Shown piece after piece: positions 23,167 to 35,617 of a stretch of DNA of 64,000 nucleotides; positions within the stretch are counted from its first letter, which is position 1; the number at the start of each line of letters is the position of its first letter. A model generated the notes under the pieces. That model did not search any database, was not told where the DNA came from, and saw only the letters and a list, made by a program, of their open reading frames with translations. The stretch covers positions 77,644,563 through 77,708,562 of the forward strand of contig NC_044564.1 of assembly GCF_007565055.1 (NCBI RefSeq), in the 5' to 3' direction. This DNA comes from Rhinopithecus roxellana (lineage: Eukaryota > Chordata > Mammalia > Primates > Cercopithecidae). The position numbers were made by a program, and so were the translations under genes.

Positions 23167-23908
23167 GCAATTCAACATTTTTAAATACTCCCATGACTTT
23201 GCTTCCTGGGACCACTTCTAGCATCACTAATGGCATTTCGTAAGGGTCTCACATTGTTATTCAGGGTTTATGATTTTGCACCAAACACAATGAAAAATAT
23301 GTGGCAGTCATGAGATCTTAGTTTTTACTTCAATGTGCGATGTGCAATTTTCTAGAGAGAGGATCTGTTTCACACAGACATGATTAATGTCAGACATCAT
23401 TTTAAGCAGATATTTGCAACACTCGAGGTCACCACAATAGCAACAGGATGTGGCTACAAAATTATTACAGTAGTACCATATGTACTATAGTTAATTTTAT
23501 GTAGTTATAATTTAGTATGATATACTCATGTTTGTTTGTATTTTTCTGGACTGTGAGTGGCATCGTGTATGGTCTATAAGTGTGTTTATAAGCTTTGACA
23601 AATTTTGACTTTTTACAATAGATATATGTATATTTCATGGTAGTAAATTACAAAATTTACTAGTAACTACGTATATTTCATGCACATGTGACATATCTAA
23701 ATCTTATGTATGTATTTCTCAGCTATGCAGTTCATCTGCAAGTTTTATTAAATTGTCTCAAACCTCCAACAAGTTTTAAATATATTTGTTGAAAAATATT
23801 CACATATAAGTTGACCCCTGCAATTCAAACCTGTGTTGTCCAAGGGTCACCTCTCTCCATATATGTAACTATAAAATTATATATACAATATAAAGTTATA
23901 AATATTAT

Positions 23909-23939
<31 letters not shown>
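23909..23939. repeat. (AC)n(AT)n microsatellite
   Basis: About nine AC units pass directly into about six AT units just outside the right end of the Tigger2 element. Confidence 0.9.
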
Positions 23940-25746
23940 ACTTTCAATTGATGATTGCTACTTTGCATTCCTGAATTTATGGCTTAGATTCACCTGCTAA
24001 ATTATAAGCATACTGGGTCATGTGTATTACATTTTTAGAAATTCAGTACACAGTAGGGTCCAGTAGCAGGCCAGGAAATGTTTCTCTAAAGGAGAATATT
24101 TTTCCACATAAGAGAACATAACTTTTCTCCCAAACTCTAGGGAACTGCATTGTGCTGTGATTGCATTAGGACTAACCAGAAGTTCCAATCAGCATTTATA
24201 AGCAAGTACCAGGGATAGGGAACTTCAAGCACTATTTAATCTATTAGATGATACTGCCCAAATGGGAAACTTTAATAACAAATTAGACTGGTTGCAAAGC
24301 CTTGTTCTGTTCTGAGACCCACTCAAAGCCGACCTCAGTTAAAACTGCAGAATTATGAGTTATTTTATAAAATGGTTGAAGGAAGAAACCCAAATATAGC
24401 ATATATTGCCTTTGAAATACAGAAAGACCTGCTAGGTTTTGTGCCTTTATGTTGTTGGTAGATGATATAAAAAGAAATATATATTTTTTTTAATTTTTGA
24501 GATGACATTGACAAGCCTCTGTTCAATAGACTACTAGAAACTTACTAAAGTGTCAGTCTTTGATTTTTCATGCTGTTTCTCTCTCGCATTCTAGTGTGCA
24601 GGTGTCTTAATAAAGCAATTATATAGTCGCTACCTGTTGATAACCAAGTAGATAAAACTACCTTTGCTAAGTCAATTATAGTGCTAGATTTTCCTCCTGC
24701 AAGCCATTCTCATTCCTTCTTTTCTCCCAACCCTAGCAAAGCTTCCAGGTTTTACTTTACAAGAATATTGGGTGTCTTAAGATGATAAGTATCCTAAAAA
24801 TGAAAACAAAAAGCACTCCACTTCTTTTCCAGTTAATTCAATGCTTGTCTGTTTTGCACATGGCTATTCAAGGCAGTTTTTTCTCACCATAAAAATTTGC
24901 CTAAATAAATTTATGTAGTTGAAATAGATTTGGAAATTTTTCCAAATTTATTAACAATTTCAAATTGTTACTGAAATGTAAAAACAAATAGAAATAGCTT
25001 AGTTTTTATTAGAAACTTCTATTTTCTATTGAAGGAGCTCATATAATTAAAGCAAGAGTTAATATTTACCGAGTTTTTGAAGGAAAGAGAAGAAAAAAAG
25101 ATACTCTGCTAAGAACAATAAGTATGGGTAATTATGTGACATAAAGAGGCATGGCCTGAGATTGCAGATTAGTAGCAAGGAGAGTTTTTTCCCTGCGGTC
25201 TTTAAATGTTATTTAAATAGATGCCCTCTAAATGTCTGCCCTCATCATTTTCCTTAACCCCACCCATTACCACATATTCAAGCCAAATAAACCAATATTC
25301 ATTATTCCTAATAGAACATAATCTGGGAATGCTGAAAACTGAAACAAAACAAACCTCAAATTATTGCAACACAGATTATTGGTCATGCCTAGCAACATCT
25401 ACAAATGAGTCTCTTGGAAGATGCGAAGTGAATAGGTATAGAACAACATTTTGGGTTGACACAGTTGACATTTAAGTGAAATGTCTCTGGTCTCAAAGAG
25501 TAAAACTAGTGATGTAAAAGCCAGGAGGCCAGGACTACAGCTAGTTGGACTGAGAATCAGTTTTCTAGAACAAAACCCAATGTATGTAGGAAACAAGCCT
25601 GGAAAGCTGCTTTGCTGAGGGTTAGAAGGCCAATTTATGAGAGGAGGTACCAAAGAAGGGCAAGGTACCAGCATTTAATGCAGCAAGCTAAAAAGGAAAT
25701 CAGACTTTTGGGGTGAACCATAGAAAGTGAATCTCTATGGGGTAAC
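23940..25746. other. Unassigned AT-rich sequence
   Basis: I recognise no repeat or gene. Overlapping opposite-strand open frames at 25221-25674 have no domain and are considered chance. Confidence 0.5.
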
Positions 25747-25860
25747 ATTCATTTATTCTTTCACTCAATAAACCACAGGTAAGCACTAATTGTGTTCCAG
25801 GTTCTGTTGTGTGCCTCAGCACAGTGAGTACAAGAGACAAACTGATCCTCAGGCCAGGTG
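25747..25860 (-). mobile_element. L2/MIR-type fragment, antisense
   Basis: 'cattcatttattctttcact', then 'aagcactaattgtgttccag' and 'gttctgttgtgtgcctcagc', resemble the complement of an L2 3' end. Short and diverged. Confidence 0.5.
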
Positions 25861-27384
25861 GATTGCCATGCAGCAATTTTTTTTTTATTTCCTTCTGTCT
25901 ATGGAACATTCTGGACCCAAAGGCAGGTTAAAAAAAATGTCAACGAACTAGAATAAAGAGTTTTTGTTATTAAAATCGTACAAATCAAAGAAGGAAATAA
26001 GAGTACTCTTAGATATCCCCTTGCCCCTCTCAATAGGTACCTAATTTTGAGATATAAACAATAACATGTATAAAGTACTGGCGCAAAATTTAGCTTACAG
26101 TAGGTCGACAAAGTACGTGAATTCACTTCCATTCCATTCTGTTCCCTGGTTTTACATATCTGCAGAAAAGTAGACTCAGTGTGCAAAAATACACTTAGGT
26201 GTGTTTTTTTTTTTTTTTTTCCTAAAATGTTTGAATTCTTTAAATCAGGAAATCATTTGTAGTGCAGATTGAGAATTTGCAAAGGAGCTCCTAAAATGCT
26301 GTTCTTTCTCTTTGAGTTCTGTTTCAGTAGGCAGCTTGACTAGATGTCACTCTTGCTTTAAAACCACCTCTCAGATGTTTCTTTTAAACAAATTAGACAG
26401 TAACGTTTAACTTCCATCTAACAAGAGTTAACAACATAATTAAGAATTCTCTCAGTGTATAAACTTCTTTAAGGGGAAACTGTATAACTTTTGAGAAACA
26501 CAGATACATACATACTTACATATGCAAACCACCTTAAGGCTACTAGGAAATCTAATGACTCAAGTTAAATTGTCTCAAATGTCTAACATCTGCATAGAAG
26601 GAACCTGGTTTAAACTGTGTATATAACACCTAGACAAATGGCAGAAAACCAAAAATATAATAATAATAGTAATAACAATAACAATAAAAAGTATTCTGTA
26701 AATGACTAATGTTACTATTCCCTCTACTGGTGTTATATTATTAGCTTATTTACTTTAAAGTGATTTTATGTGGATGCTCATTTGGAGCAGTATTGAACAA
26801 ATTTCAAAATTATTACAAATTTAATGAAACTATGACTTATATTAAATATTAAATTAATTTTAAGCTGTTTTCACATTATTTGGTAATTTAACCTTACCCA
26901 AAGTGCAAATCTATAAGGCAATTTAGCTACTATCATTAATTCTTTATGAATTAGCTGTGACTATCTTCTTTGCTCAGGAAGGCTCTTATACATCTAATTA
27001 GTGCTAATAGCAAATGCCTTTAAAATGTTCAAATTAAAACAAAAAATATGACAGCAGTTATTCTTATCAGGAAAATGTGCAGACTCCAAGGCATCTTATT
27101 AAGGGAGATAATATAGTAATCAGTTGAAAGATGCCAAGGAGTGCATTCATTTATATGTGTGATTACTTGTTCATTCTACATACCTATGCAAATCAGCATC
27201 TTCAAAATTCCCATACACTTCTAAACAGGGAGGTAAATTGGAATTTTTTAAATCTTCAATTGAAAAGAAAGGAATTACAGGATTGAAGGAGAGAGGAAGG
27301 AACGGAATATAAAAATAGATAGCTAATACCCACTCCCCCACCAAAAAAGCAGATCATCTGTTGTTGAGCCCTTAAAGGAGGTTG
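25861..27384. other. Unassigned AT-rich sequence
   Basis: Poly(T) at about 26202-26220 and a short (AAT)n-like tract at 26655-26692. The stretch 26700-27130 is repeat-free by eye and contains a CTAATTAG palindrome near 26994-27001. No gene. Confidence 0.45.
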
Positions 27385-27790
27385 ATTCATTCATTTGTTA
27401 ATTGGTTCAGGAACTATTTGGGGGTGTCTACTGTGTTTCAGTTATTATGCAAAATGTTGAGAATACTTCAGTGTAAAGATACTGTTCCTGGTCTCAAGCA
27501 GTTCACAATTTAATGGGGGAACAGACAGGTCCAAATACAGGATTATCATAGCCAATATAACTGTGTATAGAGGGTGCAGTGGAAGCCTGGGGACAGTGTA
27601 GGTATGTCTTACTAGGGGAGTCAGAGAAAGCTTTATGACACGGGACATAAGAACTGTCTCTTGCAGGAGAAGTAGGAGTTTGCAAGTGTCTAGGAAACAA
27701 AAAATAAAAGATGTCAGCACAGGAATGGGCATATGCAAAAGCCTAGAAACAGCATGCTCAGTTAAAGAACTATAAGGTCTTTGAAATAAG
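27385..27790 (-). mobile_element. L2-type LINE 3' region, antisense
   Basis: 'tcattcatttgttaattgg', 'ggtgtctactgtgtttcag', 'tactgttcctggtctcaagc', 'agcagttcacaatttaatgg', and further on 'gtcagagaaagctttatg' and 'caggaatgggcatatgcaaa' follow the same order as the tract at 8228-8620. The minus-strand open frame at 27445-27795 (116 codons) is within this repeat and is not a gene. Confidence 0.7.
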
Positions 27791-30700
27791 TACAAGTTCC
27801 AGTTAAACGATGGTCATTTTATGATTACCAGAAAAAAAAAAGTGAGAGACTATTTGTTTCCTGAGAGCACAATTCTCCTAACCCATGACAGTTTAAATAA
27901 AGTTTGAGTAAAATGAAATTTATGCAACCATCAAGTGGAAACTTATAGCCATAGCTCCATTAATGGTATAGTGGGCTCAATGAAGGTTGCCCAAAACCCA
28001 GAGCTCAATGAGAGGCCTCATCATCTTGGAAGGAAACATACATAGGTGAAGTCCTTTAGGCCTCCAGCCACAGTAATTAGCAGGCAATAATTCACATTGT
28101 GGAGAGGAAGTCCAATGCTAGGTATTGTTCATGAGCAATAGAATAAGAGCAGTATGTGAGCACAGGTGTCTGGGAGTGCTAGTCTCTGGTTCTTCAGCAG
28201 ATTAAAAGAAAAGGAAAATATTAAAGTTTGATTGAACTACATAAAATTGCCAATACATGACCTTTTGTGATCCATAAAAATGACCATGTCATATGGTTTA
28301 ATCTAACATTTGCTAGTGCTTACCCAGGACACGTGCATCCTAAAGACTTTACAGACACTACCTAATTAAATGAAAACTTACAAGCACCCCACAAGATAAA
28401 TTTGTTTCTCCAGTCTGCTAAGAGAAAGCCAAAGATCAAAGTAGTCCAAGACAGAAAACTACTGAGAAATTGCATACCAATCTCTTTGGTTTCAAGGTCT
28501 GAAAATTTTCTAATTTGCTAGGGTCTTAATCTGTACATTGAGAGATTCAAGTAGACGATGAACAATTTGAAATCAGATAACAAATAGGAGGTGGTTTGCA
28601 TCAGGAGAGCTAGTAAACTGAGACCCAAACCCCAAGTCCAGAGAGCTTACTGTCTCATTATTCTCTCCGCTTTTGCACTCTACTATCTACCTGTCTCATC
28701 TTCTCCTTACTCTCTTTTTCATTCATTCTGGCTCCTACACTCCTTCCCTACCTTTATTTCCCTCTTTCTGCAATTAATAAAGAAGTGGGAACATAAATGT
28801 TAGTGCAGCACAGGTAAAATGCAGCAATTTACAATCATTTTGTGGAATCATATTTAAGATATGGAAAGCACTCATGATTTATTAAGTGAAAAAATAAAAA
28901 TTTACAAAGAAATACAAGTAGTTGATCAAGATATCTGTCATCTTTCTATTTACCTGGTTAGTTACTTAGCCAGGGGAAAATAATATTCCAATAGTTATCT
29001 CAGAAAAAACGATGCTTCTGTTGATCTGATTATTTTCCTTAGTTTTCTACCGTTACCTTGATTGATAATCAAACAAAAAATACAGTACTATTATTTTCAT
29101 GTCATATAATGTTATACCCCTAGTTCTGAAAGCAACATCTCCTCAGAAATACAGTTGCCTCCAAAGGAGGCATTTTCAAAGTCTTCATGAGCAACTTTAT
29201 CCCAATCAGTGTTCCTTATTTTAGAAGGCTGTGTTTTTTAATTAAATAATACTATATTATAATGTTTCCCTTCCCTATCTTAAAAATAAAACCAAAAAAT
29301 AACAATCAACTTTTAAATTGCCTAAAAATATCTTCCAGTATTTTTTAAACTGTTGTATTTTCTTCTTTTCTCTCCTGTCCCTCCTCCACCAACCAAAGTA
29401 TTTTTCTTTGTATCATTCATTGTGATCCTTGGCCACCTCAGAAAGGGAGACTTGAGCCTGGACACGGTTTATAAGCCCAGTTAGCACAATGATTTCTTGA
29501 GTAGGACCATTAGGCCTGCCCTTTCAGGTGCCACTATCTTCTTTAACAAGTTATTGATTTCCCAAAGAAAGTGAAGATAGAAATCAAAATGCATTTAAGA
29601 AAATGAAAAAAGCAGAAGAAAATAAACTAGGAAGGAAAGCAGACCTAGGGCAGTATTAATGTGGAAGGAAAAACAAAATGCTTAGAATAATAGACTTGTG
29701 AGAGACCTTGGGAGGTCACAGCATCCAAAGATGACATTAGGGAGACAAATATGCTGTAGGGGCCACTCCAGCAATCTGCCTTGGCTCATATATTGTTGCT
29801 GTAATGCCTTATTCTATTCTTGACCTTAGCATGAACAATTTTTTTCTAGCCCTATCCCATCAATGACTAGTAATTTAGTGAACAAGATGGTTTTTATTCA
29901 CCAAGAAGAAAATCTCTGTCATTTTAATGATTAGAAGACAGAATCTGAGTATTCTATCCCAATGCCAACCCTTGAGGAAGTTTCCCTCCATGGGTTTCCA
30001 TGCATTTGACCATCTAGTGTCAGGTTTACAAATCAGGCTGCTAACTTTTACCTTGATCCCTTCCTTCAGCAATACCACAGGGAAGATTAGTATGCAGGTT
30101 TTCTGGTCTCTGGTCATACTATTCAGACAACATCTTTGGGTTAATCTTGAAATCTTGCTGTAATTCACTCCGTTGCTGAATGCAATTGTGTGGGGAGTTC
30201 ATGATTTGAGCTGCCATTCCTCGCTAGAAAAACTGTTCTATTTTATGAAGTAAAAAGTAAACTTTTCTTGAAATGAGTGGATCTTACCTAGGAGACATCA
30301 CCTGATCATAGCCAATTTGTGATAGCATCATAAATATAAAATAAAGATTTTAGTAATTTTAAGATATGCTGCAAGTTAAAACCCTATAAAACATAAAACA
30401 GTTTAAATTCAGACCCCTAGATTTTCTGAAATTTAAAGTTATTTTATTCAATGATTTCAGTGAAATCAAGGTGTTCTGTAATAATAGATCACATGGCCAT
30501 TTATCCACCATCTCTCTATTTATCCATATAACCTACATTTTACCTAATTTTGAAAAGAGCACTTCTGACAGCTAACTAACTAATGTAATTATCTCATCCA
30601 GGCAAATATTGGAGTTCAACATTAACACATGTTATCCATCTTAAAAATTCTACAAAATATGTTATACAAGATAATTCACGAGAAATGCATGAATATACAG

Positions 30701-32200
30701 CTGTATTTTACCTTGGGGCTTTTTAATATCTTATAAATAACAGGCATGAATTACTTAATTCCCTTAACAGAAATACAACCTCATAATGGTACACTTGTTA
30801 TGCATTATCCTCCATGCAATTCTCATCATCATCTAATTAGGATGGTTTCCATTCATATCAATCATATACTTTTATAATTAATTTATTGCATCAGAACAAT
30901 TTTCATGTCCCACTACACTTATAACTTACAAGCTATTAAAGCAGTTGATGTGGAAAAGGGGGTCTCCAAGTATATTTATTTCACCCAACTTTATCTTCAG
31001 AGATTTCAGAATTATTTTCCTTTTAAATATTTCCAAAAGGTGCCATAGGACTTCCTTCAAGCCTCAGGATGAGGAAAACGTCCACTGTGTACTGATATCC
31101 AAACCTATTTCAGGGGGCTTAAATCCCCACCACCCCAAGCTCCCACAGACTCCCAGTCAACTCCTAGAAAAACAATTTCCTCAAGAACATCTCTAGACAC
31201 ATTTTTACTCAAATCCTTTAGCTTTATCTTAGTGAATCTAGTTTCTTTTTTATATTGGTGATTATTCATGATAGTAATAATATAATAATAGTATATGTTA
31301 TGTGTCAGGCATTATAGGATTTCAAAAAACTTTGTGATTATTCCACCCTGAGATACAAGTAGATAATAACAAATACCAAGTTCATTCACTCACACTAAGA
31401 TTATAATAATAAAACAAAAGTAGCTACCTAATTCTGGTAAATAGACATTGAAAGCAAGACTGTTTTCTTTATAGTGTGACTAAACTTTGCACTCCCAATT
31501 CTTAAAGTCAATAAAAATAAGCTCCTACAACTACTGAGTGGGCCTTAGGGAAAAATAAATATCAATTACACTAAGTGTCAGCTTCTGGTACCTCAGTCTT
31601 AATGGAAGTAGACCAGTTAGAAATAGGTCTAGTGTCTAGAGATAGGAACAGAGAGAAAAATGCTGGAAGGCCAAGCTGTCATCAGAGGGTGGCATTGTAG
31701 AACTGAAGTCCTACATGTTCAGAAAATGTCTTGAGATGTGACTTATTGTCTTGGCTCTCCTTGAAACAAATAGGTCTGTTGGGGAGCTAGCAACAAGGTC
31801 CATCATGTAATGTTCTACAGATCATGCAGTGCGCAACTCTAGGGGAGCAGCATCACACTAATCCAGAGTTGAGTACCCGCATATGCACAGGGGTACTCCA
31901 TAACACTGCCAGAATCTCCATTCCACAGGGGGTCAGTAACATTACACCTATGACAAAGCTTTTCTATCTTAAGAAAGTGCTGAGACTGGAAAAGATACTA
32001 GGAGAGACTTGGAGGTGGTCACTGGGAAGATGGCTGATTGTATCCAACCCATCAACAGGCTTTTGTTATTATATTGTATTTAAAAATGCCCAATTACTGT
32101 GAAGAATGTTCAGTGGATTAAAACCTAACATCTTCTCTTACCTTTAATTTTTAAACTAATTTAGAGGTCAACCGAAATAGTTATATGCATATGTTATCTC
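27791..32200. other. Mostly unassigned sequence with MIR-like scraps
   Basis: A possible antisense MIR lies at about 28300-28450 ('cctaattaaatgaaaactta', 'caagataaatttgtttctcc') and a possible one at 31260-31400 ('gtgtcaggcattataggatt'). Nothing else is recognisable in 4.4 kb. Paired sense/antisense open frames near 29.9-30.2 kb and 30.9-32.1 kb show no domains. Confidence 0.4.
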
Positions 32201-32204
32201 ACTC

Positions 32205-32380
32205 TATTCCTATTTGAAAGATTATTATCTCCAAATTTTACTGAAAAAATACTGTGAAGAAAAGTGTTTTTTTTTTTTTTAATGGTACCCAGCTAGTAAG
32301 ATCCAGAGTTGAGAATTTAACTAAGAATGTCCATCTCCAAAGTCATTGTTTTTTAAGTACTATTCGTTTTCTCTTTTCTA
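32205..32380 (-). mobile_element. MIR SINE, antisense, degraded
   Basis: 'ttattatctccaaattttac', then 'tacccagctagtaagatcc' and 'gagttgagaatttaactaag', follow antisense MIR order. A T-run at about 32267-32280 interrupts it. Confidence 0.55.
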
Positions 32381-33259
32381 CCAAATTTACACAGGTGTTG
32401 AACTCATGCCTGGAATGAAATTCAAAGAGATCTTTTTCAGGTCACTCAGTAAAGGTCATGAAGTGTGGAAGATTGTTTTAATCTGTCTAGCTTTTTCACC
32501 CTTACCTAAGTGATTTCTCCGAATCATCACATGAAACTTAATCAAATCAAGGTGTCAAAGCTACCATATAGTATGTACCATCATTTACTTTTATGGAACC
32601 TAGGTTCTACTGGAACAGCATTTCAAATTAAGTAAAAATATTTGCTTCAAACATGTATATGACATTCTTTCATTTTATAAATAAAAATTAATGTTATATT
32701 TATTTTGAGTCTTTAAAAATAATGTCATATAGCTGAAAGCCAATTTTAATTAGCATTCCAAAGTTTGATTTATTTTGTGCTAGCCAAATTATCCTGGAAT
32801 TCTAGATTATTTGGTGTACATATAAATTTGGAATAAAGAAGTGATAAAGCAGAATATATAAATGTATAAAATAAACATTGCCATTTGAATAATGCTTTTA
32901 TGATCATACCATCCTTCTACTGAAAACAGTCTCTTTATCTATACATGAATTTCTTTTGTTTTCATTGATTCTTTGTGTTCCTAAGTAAGCTAATGAGTAT
33001 AGAGGAACATTCAGATTGTCAAGTCAGGCTAAATCAATTAGTGACTTTACTAAATATAAACTTCAGTAATAAACTCAAGGATACAGGTAATCAAGGGGAA
33101 CAGACAAAGCAGGCAGAGGTCTGGGGACATCCAGGGTGGTTCCCCAGGGCCTTTCTTTCTCACTCTTGGGCACACAATAATGGCTGAGTTCTCCTAGTGA
33201 GGTTTTCTGAGGTTTCTTCCACAATAGAGAACACTTAAGTAATGAAAAATCTCCATTTA
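32381..33259. other. Unassigned sequence
   Basis: AT-rich, without recognisable repeat or gene. Opposite-strand short frames at 32975-33281 are taken as chance. Confidence 0.5.
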
Positions 33260-33740
33260 ATCCTGCCATTCTTGGCAACATGGATGAACCTGGAGGACAT
33301 TGTTAAGCAAAATAAGTCAGGCACAGAACAGCAAATACTACATGTTCTCACTCATATATGGGAGCTAAAAAGTGTTGAGCTCATAAATTAGAGAAGAGAA
33401 TTGCAGTTATTAGAGACTAGAAAGCATCTAGTCTAGGGAAGGAAGGATAAGAAGAGGTTGGTTATGGATACAAACTTATAGCTAGACAGGAGGTATAAGT
33501 TCCGGTGTTCTGAAGCATTATAGCGTGAATACAGTGAACAATAATTTATTGTATATTTTCAAAAGGCTAGAAGAGAGGATTTTGTATGTTCCCAATAAAA
33601 AAAAGAGGTAAACAGTTGAAGTGATAAACATGCTAATTACCATGATTTCATTATTATACCTTGAATGTGTATCAAAATATCATTCTATATTTCCATAAAT
33701 ATGTGCAATTATTACCTGTCAATTAAAAGTTTAAAAAAAA
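33260..33740 (+). mobile_element. L1 3' end, sense, 5'-truncated
   Basis: 'ggcaacatggatgaacctgg', 'acatgttctcactcatatat', 'gggagctaaaaagtg', then 'tagtctagggaaggaaggat' and a terminal 'gtcaattaaaagtttaaaa': the final ORF2 codons, 3'UTR and A-rich tail of an older primate or mammalian L1. No clear target-site duplication. Confidence 0.88.
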
Positions 33741-34651
33741 ACCCTCAATTTCATACCCAGAGAATTATTAGCTTAAGTGACATTCTCAAGGGAGCCATGT
33801 GTCATAGAATATGTGTTTATTTACTATAAGTTACTATTTAACCATACACACCCACTAGGCCCTTCTATAGATAAAAGCCCTTCTTGTAGCAAATAGCATT
33901 AGTTTATTTACTCAGAGGTACAAATGACAAGGGGATTAGACCCAATCGCCTGTGTTTTTCTTTCTCCTGAAGGCACCTCTCTGGTAAAGAGAATTAGTAA
34001 GTAGGTTAGCTGCTATAATATTGTCCTCCCACAAGGTATTTAGTAAGGCAGAATTCTTTTTTTTCTGTTTTTGTCGTCTTTCTCTCTTTCTTTCACAGAT
34101 AAAGTGCTATACAAAAGTTGCCAGCCATATCTATGCCAAGCAGTCCTGTGTATAAGTTACTTTAGAGCAGATTTTCTTTCTTTTGTGTGTGTGGAAATTG
34201 ATCTGAGTGAATCTATGACACTGTAGTGCAAGTAGATATCCAATGCTGTGAGTGAAAAAGTATTCGAAACAAACTGTTTTTTAACTCCTCTTTTAGGGCT
34301 TTGAAATGTATTAGTCAAGTTTGTACTCATTATCTTGAAGAAAAAGGAAAAAAGGTTCATTTTTTTTCTTTTGTAGTATGAATATCTCTGATGAAATGAG
34401 ACAATGTCTATGGGAAGCTGGTATCTCCAAGAAGGTACTCATCATAAGAAGAGTGAGGACATATACCTTTAATTTAATATGCAGCAGAGACAAGACTTTA
34501 CTTCAAACCCAAGTGCTCTAGCACTATGCATATTTTGAAAATAGTGACTAAGCACATACAAGTAAAAGAAAAAATTGCATTCATGGAATCCTACTCTAAT
34601 GGAGGTAAGAGGTGAATGTATCTAAAATAACACTGGGAGAGAGGGCTCTTT
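33741..34651. other. Unassigned sequence
   Basis: No repeat or gene recognised. Confidence 0.5.
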
Positions 34652-34681
34652 GATTACAGGCCTGAGCCACCACGCCCGGCC
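34652..34681 (-). mobile_element. 30-bp Alu 5'-end remnant, antisense
   Basis: Exactly the complement of the first 30 bases of an Alu (the span runs 'gattacaggcctgagccacc' into 'acgcccggcc'). No other Alu sequence is adjacent, which suggests a deletion scar or an unusual insertion. Confidence 0.88.
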
Positions 34682-34689
34682 TATGATAT

Positions 34690-35072
34690 CTTTTATAATA
34701 AACTGGCAATGTGTTTGCCTGAGTTCTGTGAGCTGTCCTAGCAAATTAGTCAAACCCAAGGAGGAGGTTGCAGGAACCCTAATTTCTAGCCAGTCAGAAG
34801 TACCAGTGGCTTAAGGATAGTGTCAGAGTTTTCATTCACTCATTCATTCATTTACTTATCATTCTTGTAAGTACTTTAAACATTGAGCAGCAATGTTAAT
34901 GTTCCTTGATAATTTCTGCAGAAAAAAAAAAAAAGTGGCAGCATAAAGTTGAGCAAACCTTAAATTAGCCACAGCAGCAGCAGTAGTGCCAGTCTCCCTC
35001 CATAAGGCATTGGCTAAGGATGGTCCTTTGCATATGTCAGACACTGAAAATTCCCAGCTTAGAGTGACAGGA
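34690..35072. other. Unassigned sequence beside the tandem repeat
   Basis: Contains an (ATTC)n-like tract at 34835-34862 and an A13 run at about 34922. The last 100 bases ('ggcattggctaaggatgg', 'cagacactgaaaattcccag') may belong to the same unidentified unit as the tandem duplication that follows. Confidence 0.45.
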
Positions 35073-35464
35073 GGGTCTCTGCATCCGAAAGATGTACTTG
35101 AGACCCAGAACAAGCCACGTGGAACAATGAGGATTTGCCACGAGCATGATCAGGCTGTGGAGAACCAGCAGTGGTACTTGAGAGGGTAGTAGCTGCAACA
35201 GCATCAGAGGGTCAGGCATGCCCTCTGATACTCCAGGCTGTACCTGCCTTAAGCTTCAGCAGGGTCTGGAGGGTCTCTGCATCCAGAAGATGTACATGAG
35301 ACCCAGAACAAGCCACATGGAACAATGAGGATTTGCCTTGAGCATGACCAGGCTGTGGAGAACCAGCAGTGGTAGTTGAGAGGGTAGTAGCTGCAATAGC
35401 CTCAGAGGGCCGGGCATGCTCTCTGACACTCCAGGGTGTACCTGTCTTAAGCTTCAGCAGCAAC
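35073..35464. repeat. Two-copy 198-bp tandem repeat, unidentified
   Basis: Copy 1 at 35073-35270 and copy 2 at 35271-35464 both start 'gggtctctgcatcc' and end 'ttaagcttcagcag'. They are alike over their length with scattered substitutions. The period of 198 is exactly 66 codons. On the minus strand one frame reads through copy 2 into copy 1 (35212-35466), repeating 'LLKLKTGT.WSVREHA' / 'LLKLKAGT.WSIRGHA', until a TGA stands where the other copy has an Arg codon. The source is not recognised. Being in frame may be coincidence. Confidence 0.93.
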
Positions 35465-35586
35465 ACTCTATCTTGTTAGTGTGTGATCAGCTTTCAGATG
35501 GTAGTGGCTGAATCTCTGATTCCACAGTGTACAGGCTTGAATTTGACAACAGATGGACAAGTACTCTGTCTAGGTCTATTGTGGCC

Positions 35587-35617
<31 letters not shown>

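Larger units (their letters stand above)
21090..23250 (-). pseudogene. Pogo/Tigger transposase pseudogene
   Basis: On the minus strand, a helix-turn-helix region survives near 22766-22805 ('VAHHFKINKSSLRTIKKK', typical of the pogo/CENP-B-like DNA-binding domain). DDE-domain fragments follow: 'NAPDHPELHKFSTEGIKVIYF' in pieces at about 22000-22050 and, beyond the Alu, 'YMTSLIQPPDEGSIRTFKAHY' split around 21600-21650. A C-terminal acidic tail with 'LIEMSASEPVPNGEEDVE' lies near 21180-21240. Frameshifts and stops are frequent. The residue preceding NAP is Lys rather than the Asp I expect at that catalytic position. Two Alus interrupt it. It would have bound the element's own ends in the nucleus. 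Confidence 0.82.
20546..23853 (-). mobile_element. Tigger2-type DNA transposon, nearly complete
   Basis: The terminal inverted repeats are recognisable: CACTTGGCCCTTGAACAA at 20546-20563, and the complement of a similar end at about 23836-23853 ('ttgtccaagggtcac'). Excluding the two Alus with their duplications, the length is about 2.65 kb, close to the roughly 2.7 kb I expect for Tigger2. The minus strand carries a transposase pseudogene. A TcMar/pogo cut-and-paste element, extinct in primates. The subfamily name is from memory; the Tigger class is firm. Confidence 0.87.

Noticed and set aside
27445..27795. 116-codon minus-strand frame
   Set aside because: It falls inside an L2-like repeat and has no domain.
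35073..35464. 198-bp direct repeats as a CRISPR-like or satellite array
   Set aside because: Only two contiguous units without spacers in a primate genome. This is a tandem duplication, not CRISPR, and not a known alpha satellite (171 bp period).
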